Source of the DNA: Hyphomicrobium sp.
GTDB lineage: Bacteria; Pseudomonadota; Alphaproteobacteria; Rhizobiales; Hyphomicrobiaceae
Reading direction: 5' to 3'
Assembly: GCF_019753045.1 (NCBI RefSeq)
Contig: NZ_JAIELN010000012.1
Coordinates: 217,716-281,715 of the forward strand
DNA: 64,000 nt
Below, piece after piece: positions 60,997 through 64,000 of the stretch. Each line of letters begins with the position of its first letter. Within the stretch, counting starts at the first letter, position 1. The position numbers and the translations under genes are program-made. The notes beneath the pieces were generated by a model. That model was not told the origin of the DNA, did not search any database, and saw only the letters and a list, made by a program, of their open reading frames with translations.

Positions 60997-62267
60997 CGCG
61001 CTCCGCCGGCCTTGGTCATCGGCGCCGTCACACCCTCCCAACCGAAAACAGAGCGGCCGCCGAGAGACGGCGAGGCTGCTCGTTCGCGGGCGATATGTGT
61101 TTCGAACAATGGACCGTTGGCTGTCCGTTCCAGCATTCTCGCCTGATCATCGAGCCTCTTCAGCGCGGCGAGCGTTTCGCTATTCCCAAGCTTGGCTTTT
61201 TGAACCGCAGACTTCAGGACTTTAATCGTTTCATCGTAGACGCTTGTCGCAACGGGGTAGGGATGGCTGTCCTTGCCGCCGTGCGCGAGTGAAAAGCGTG
61301 CGGGATCCTGAAATCGATACGGCGCGCCGTGCACCACTTCGGCGACCATCGCAAGCGATTGAACGGTTCTTGCGCCTACTCCCGGTATCAGGAGCAGGTC
61401 AGGAAAATCTTTAGGTCCTTGCTCGGCAGCGGCGGCGAGCGTTCCGTGCAGGCGGCGGATGAAGACGTCACTCGATCGCACGTCGTGGTGAGCGGGCATC
61501 TCGAGATGGGGCAGCGACAGCTGCTCGGATGGTTCGGGCGTCGACTGCTCCAACAGTTCATCTAACAGCTCGGCGACTATTTTATCTGGCCCCAATGTCG
61601 ACAGCAGGTCGAGTTGTGCTGATCGCGACGCGTTCGCCCGACGATCGGTTAGGTTGACGATTTCACCCTGCGCCGGTCCATCTATTGCGGCATGGGGTTC
61701 ATCGATGAAGTTCGATCGCGATTTGGAAAACCAATGGTAACGGCGGGCCTGTCCCTTATCCGTGTTCATGCCTTGCTGGACGACAGTCCAGTTGCCTTCG
61801 CGGGTCACGAAGAAGCCGTGGAGATAAAGATCGAAGCCATCCTGAACGGCCGCGCTGTCGACCTTGGCGACGAGGCGGCTTGCTTTGCTCAGTTCGTCGG
61901 CATCGATGCCGACGCGCTCACCGATTGCGCTCAATTCCTCGGGCGTGCGCCGCGAATGCTTGCCCCGGCCGCCACAAACGTAGATGCCCAGTTCGTCCTT
62001 CGCGGGTTCCAGTCCGCGTTTCAATGCGCCGATGACTGTCGTCGTCACGCCAGATGAATGCCAGTCCATGCCCATGACGGCGCCGAACGACTGGAACCAA
62101 AAGGGATGGGCGAGACGGCTCAGTAATTCGTCTCGCCCATATTCCTGTACGATCGCTTCGCAGATCACGGCGCCAAGCGAAGCCATCCGGGCCGAGAGCC
62201 ACGCGGGCACGTGACCGCCATGCAGCGGAAGATCAGCGCTTCCCGTTCGTTGTGCCATCGGCTCCAT
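60993..62267 (-). CDS. DUF763 domain protein with C-terminal helix-hairpin-helix-like motif
   Basis: RTGSADLPLHGGHVPAWLSARMASLGAVICEAIVQEYG; HPFWFQSFGAVMGMDWHSSGVTTTVIGALKRGL; HhH-like FPDLLLIPGVGARTVQSLAMVAEVVHG. Confidence 0.85.
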   Translation of the reverse strand: MEPMAQRTGSADLPLHGGHVPAWLSARMASLGAVICEAIVQEYGRDELLSRLAHPFWFQSFGAVMGMDWHSSGVTTTVIGALKRGLEPAKDELGIYVCGGRGKHSRRTPEELSAIGERVGIDADELSKASRLVAKVDSAAVQDGFDLYLHGFFVTREGNWTVVQQGMNTDKGQARRYHWFSKSRSNFIDEPHAAIDGPAQGEIVNLTDRRANASRSAQLDLLSTLGPDKIVAELLDELLEQSTPEPSEQLSLPHLEMPAHHDVRSSDVFIRRLHGTLAAAAEQGPKDFPDLLLIPGVGARTVQSLAMVAEVVHGAPYRFQDPARFSLAHGGKDSHPYPVATSVYDETIKVLKSAVQKAKLGNSETLAALKRLDDQARMLERTANGPLFETHIARERAASPSLGGRSVFGWEGVTAPMTKAGGAR

Positions 62268-62433
62268 CAGAACTGCTTCTTATAAACGTATGATGAGTCG
62301 CCGGACGCGACCACAGCGCCGTACCTTCGGACAAATTTAAATCGCGGCGAGCCCGCTCGAAGGCTGCCTCATATTTTGCCTTCCTGTCCAACCGGGACGC
62401 ACGTGCGCGCCGCGTGAATTCGCCTATCTTCAT
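62233..62433 (-). CDS. Short hypothetical protein
   Basis: MKIGEFTRRARASRLDRKAKYEAAFERARRDLNLSEG...; no recognised domain. Confidence 0.35.
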   Translation of the reverse strand: MKIGEFTRRARASRLDRKAKYEAAFERARRDLNLSEGTALWSRPATHHTFIRSSSDGADGTTNGKR

Positions 62434-62633
62434 GCACCGATACCTCTGTGAATGCAGAATACCCGCGGAAAATATCGCGGTCGATTTTCCTCGAAAGTGG
62501 GAGGCCTTGCCCCCTCGCCGATCATGAACTACGCCTGAGGTCGGTTGTTCCCGAACACAGCGTTCAAACCTATTTCTTGCGGCGAACGAACGCAGGCTTC
62601 ACCCGGTGATGACGCCGCCGATGCAATATCTGC

Positions 62634-63248
62634 CTAACGGCTCGACGATCTCCCGGTTCCAATAGAGCTTCGGGTGGACGTCGCGCCAGGGGTGCTAGAC
62701 GTCCCGCTTGTTGGCCCGGCGGCTGGCGGCAAGGTGCTGCCGGTGGTTACCCCGATACCCGTCAAACCGCCCTGGAATTGCGATAGGAACGCCGCGGTAG
62801 AGGCCGGCACAGCAAGTGGCGATGGGTAGAAGCTCGGAGAAATCGCCGATGGAGCGGGCGGAGCCGATAGTCCGGATTGAGTCACAAAAGCGTTGAGTGC
62901 GAGCCCCGTTGCGGGCGGCGTCGACGACGTTATCACGTCGCCATTGAGAATGGCGGTGTTTGAATTGGTGGGGCCGATCACCAGACTCAGTGAACTCGGA
63001 GCAGACGGATCTATTCTGATCGTCTCGGGCGGGGATTGCACAAGAAACGATGGTAGCTGCGAACTCGATTGCGAAGTCGTGGCGTTGTTCGTGAGCACCG
63101 GATTGGCAATCGTCGGCGTCAGCGGGCTGCTCGTCGTGCTGGTCGCCCCCGTTGCGCCAACGGGCGCTGTCGTGCTCTGCGCGAATGCAGCTGACGACAT
63201 GCCAATGATCAAGCCGGATGAGAGCGCGATTAAAAATTTCGTCATCAT
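62634..63248 (-). CDS. Secreted Ser/Thr/Pro-rich hypothetical protein
   Basis: MMTKFLIALSSGLIIGMSSAAFAQSTTAPVG... low-complexity Ser/Thr-rich body. Confidence 0.55.
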   Translation of the reverse strand: MMTKFLIALSSGLIIGMSSAAFAQSTTAPVGATGATSTTSSPLTPTIANPVLTNNATTSQSSSQLPSFLVQSPPETIRIDPSAPSSLSLVIGPTNSNTAILNGDVITSSTPPATGLALNAFVTQSGLSAPPAPSAISPSFYPSPLAVPASTAAFLSQFQGGLTGIGVTTGSTLPPAAGPTSGTSSTPGATSTRSSIGTGRSSSR

Positions 63249-63539
63249 CTTCAATCCTATTCGCCCCATCTTCACATAGGAACTTAGGAGCCAAATCACA
63301 GTTCCGGACGAGAACCCGGAGTACGTTTTCGGATGAGCATGTTCGTAATGACCTTCAGGCACAGCCTGGGTTAACCAGTCGCAGCCCCGGCGACGTTCGA
63401 TAGCCGCATCTGCAGAGTTGAATAAAAAACGTCGCTTTTAAAATTGGTGCTCGACCGCGTCTTCCGCGGACATTGCGAACCGAGGCCGGAGTTCAAGCCC
63501 CGCCAAACTGAAGTGCCCGAGTCTTGAGGGAAGCGTATC

Positions 63540-64000
63540 TTGACGAATGACTTGTCGGCTTTTGCAAAGCACCCATACCGTTTTATCATTGCGATCCTTG
63601 GCAGCTATCGCTGGAGCCATATCGCGATACTCGCGTCGGTCATCGCGGCCGTTACATTTTCCGTGTCGACGCAGTATGGCCTGAAGAAGCTGGTCGACGC
63701 CTTATCCAATCCCTCACAACACGGAGCTGTTTGGATCGCCTTTGCGATGGTCATCGGCTTTTTCGAGGCCAGCAGCATCGACCGCCACGTGCGCGGCCAG
63801 ACCACGCCGCGGCCGCTGACGCACGACCTGCTCGTGTCGGTCGTCGAGGGACTCGGCGCCACGCTGCAAGACGTGGTGATCACCGAGCTGCGCGAGCACG
63901 TCTACTACGCCCGCCTACGCGTCCGCCACGACGGCGAGCTGGTCGAGATCGACGCCCGCCCGAGCGACGCGATCGCCGTCGCCGTCGCCTGCGACCCCCC
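63540..64000 (+). CDS. Partial chimeric ORF: ABC-exporter transmembrane N-terminus joined in-frame to bifunctional nuclease (DUF151/BFN) domain; runs off right edge
   Basis: TTG start with GAGGGA upstream; LTNDLSAFAKHPYRFIIAILGSYRWSHIAILASVIAAVTFSVSTQYGLKKLVDALSNPSQHGAVWIAFAM|VIGFFEASSIDRHVRGQTTPRPLTHDLLVSVVEGLGATLQDVVITELREHVYYARLRVRHDGELVEIDARPSDAIAVAVACDPP. Not in the ORF track (non-ATG start, no stop in window). Confidence 0.7.
   Translation, partial: MTNDLSAFAKHPYRFIIAILGSYRWSHIAILASVIAAVTFSVSTQYGLKKLVDALSNPSQHGAVWIAFAMVIGFFEASSIDRHVRGQTTPRPLTHDLLVSVVEGLGATLQDVVITELREHVYYARLRVRHDGELVEIDARPSDAIAVAVACDP

Overview
The window reads as a roughly 63.7-kb stretch of a Hyphomicrobium-like alphaproteobacterial (Hyphomicrobiales) chromosome. 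This placement is inferred from protein style and gene order; no search was run. Most of it is core or housekeeping: a TPR protein running off the left edge, ETF-QO, type-4 UDG, MoaB, GT2, PA0069-type radical SAM, RNase HII, CcrM, MutY, DUF721/DciA, two DsbA-like proteins, SMC, the F0 ATP-synthase operon (atpI-B-E-b'-b), IspH, ThrB, RNase HI, a peroxiredoxin, YqgE, a large GGDEF/EAL protein, RimJ-like GNAT, M16 peptidase, ThrC, and the aa3 cytochrome oxidase operon. Next comes a more accessory stretch: IalB, phasin-like, orphan BcsS, TetR plus RND efflux, DUF533/TerB-like, DevBCA-type ABC exporter, DUF2147, a hydrolase, and a large uncharacterised secreted/anchored protein. The right end holds fused PabB-PabC, NUDIX and DUF763. 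The strongest anomalies are: (1) the last ~250 bp switch in-frame from an ABC-exporter N-terminus to a bifunctional-nuclease (DUF151) domain, with GC3 jumping from about 65% to about 95%, so either a chimeric join or a striking fusion; (2) an unannotated RND-permease relic at ~59.25-59.35 kb; (3) a candidate ncRNA or tandem-hairpin terminator at ~42.8 kb; (4) a GGDEF/EAL protein with a degenerate GGDQF site and a long Pro/Ala tail; (5) the DUF763 HhH protein and the 604-aa orphan. I saw no convincing CRISPR array, rRNA, tRNA, prophage or complete transposon. I did not recognise a clear-cut new multi-gene system.
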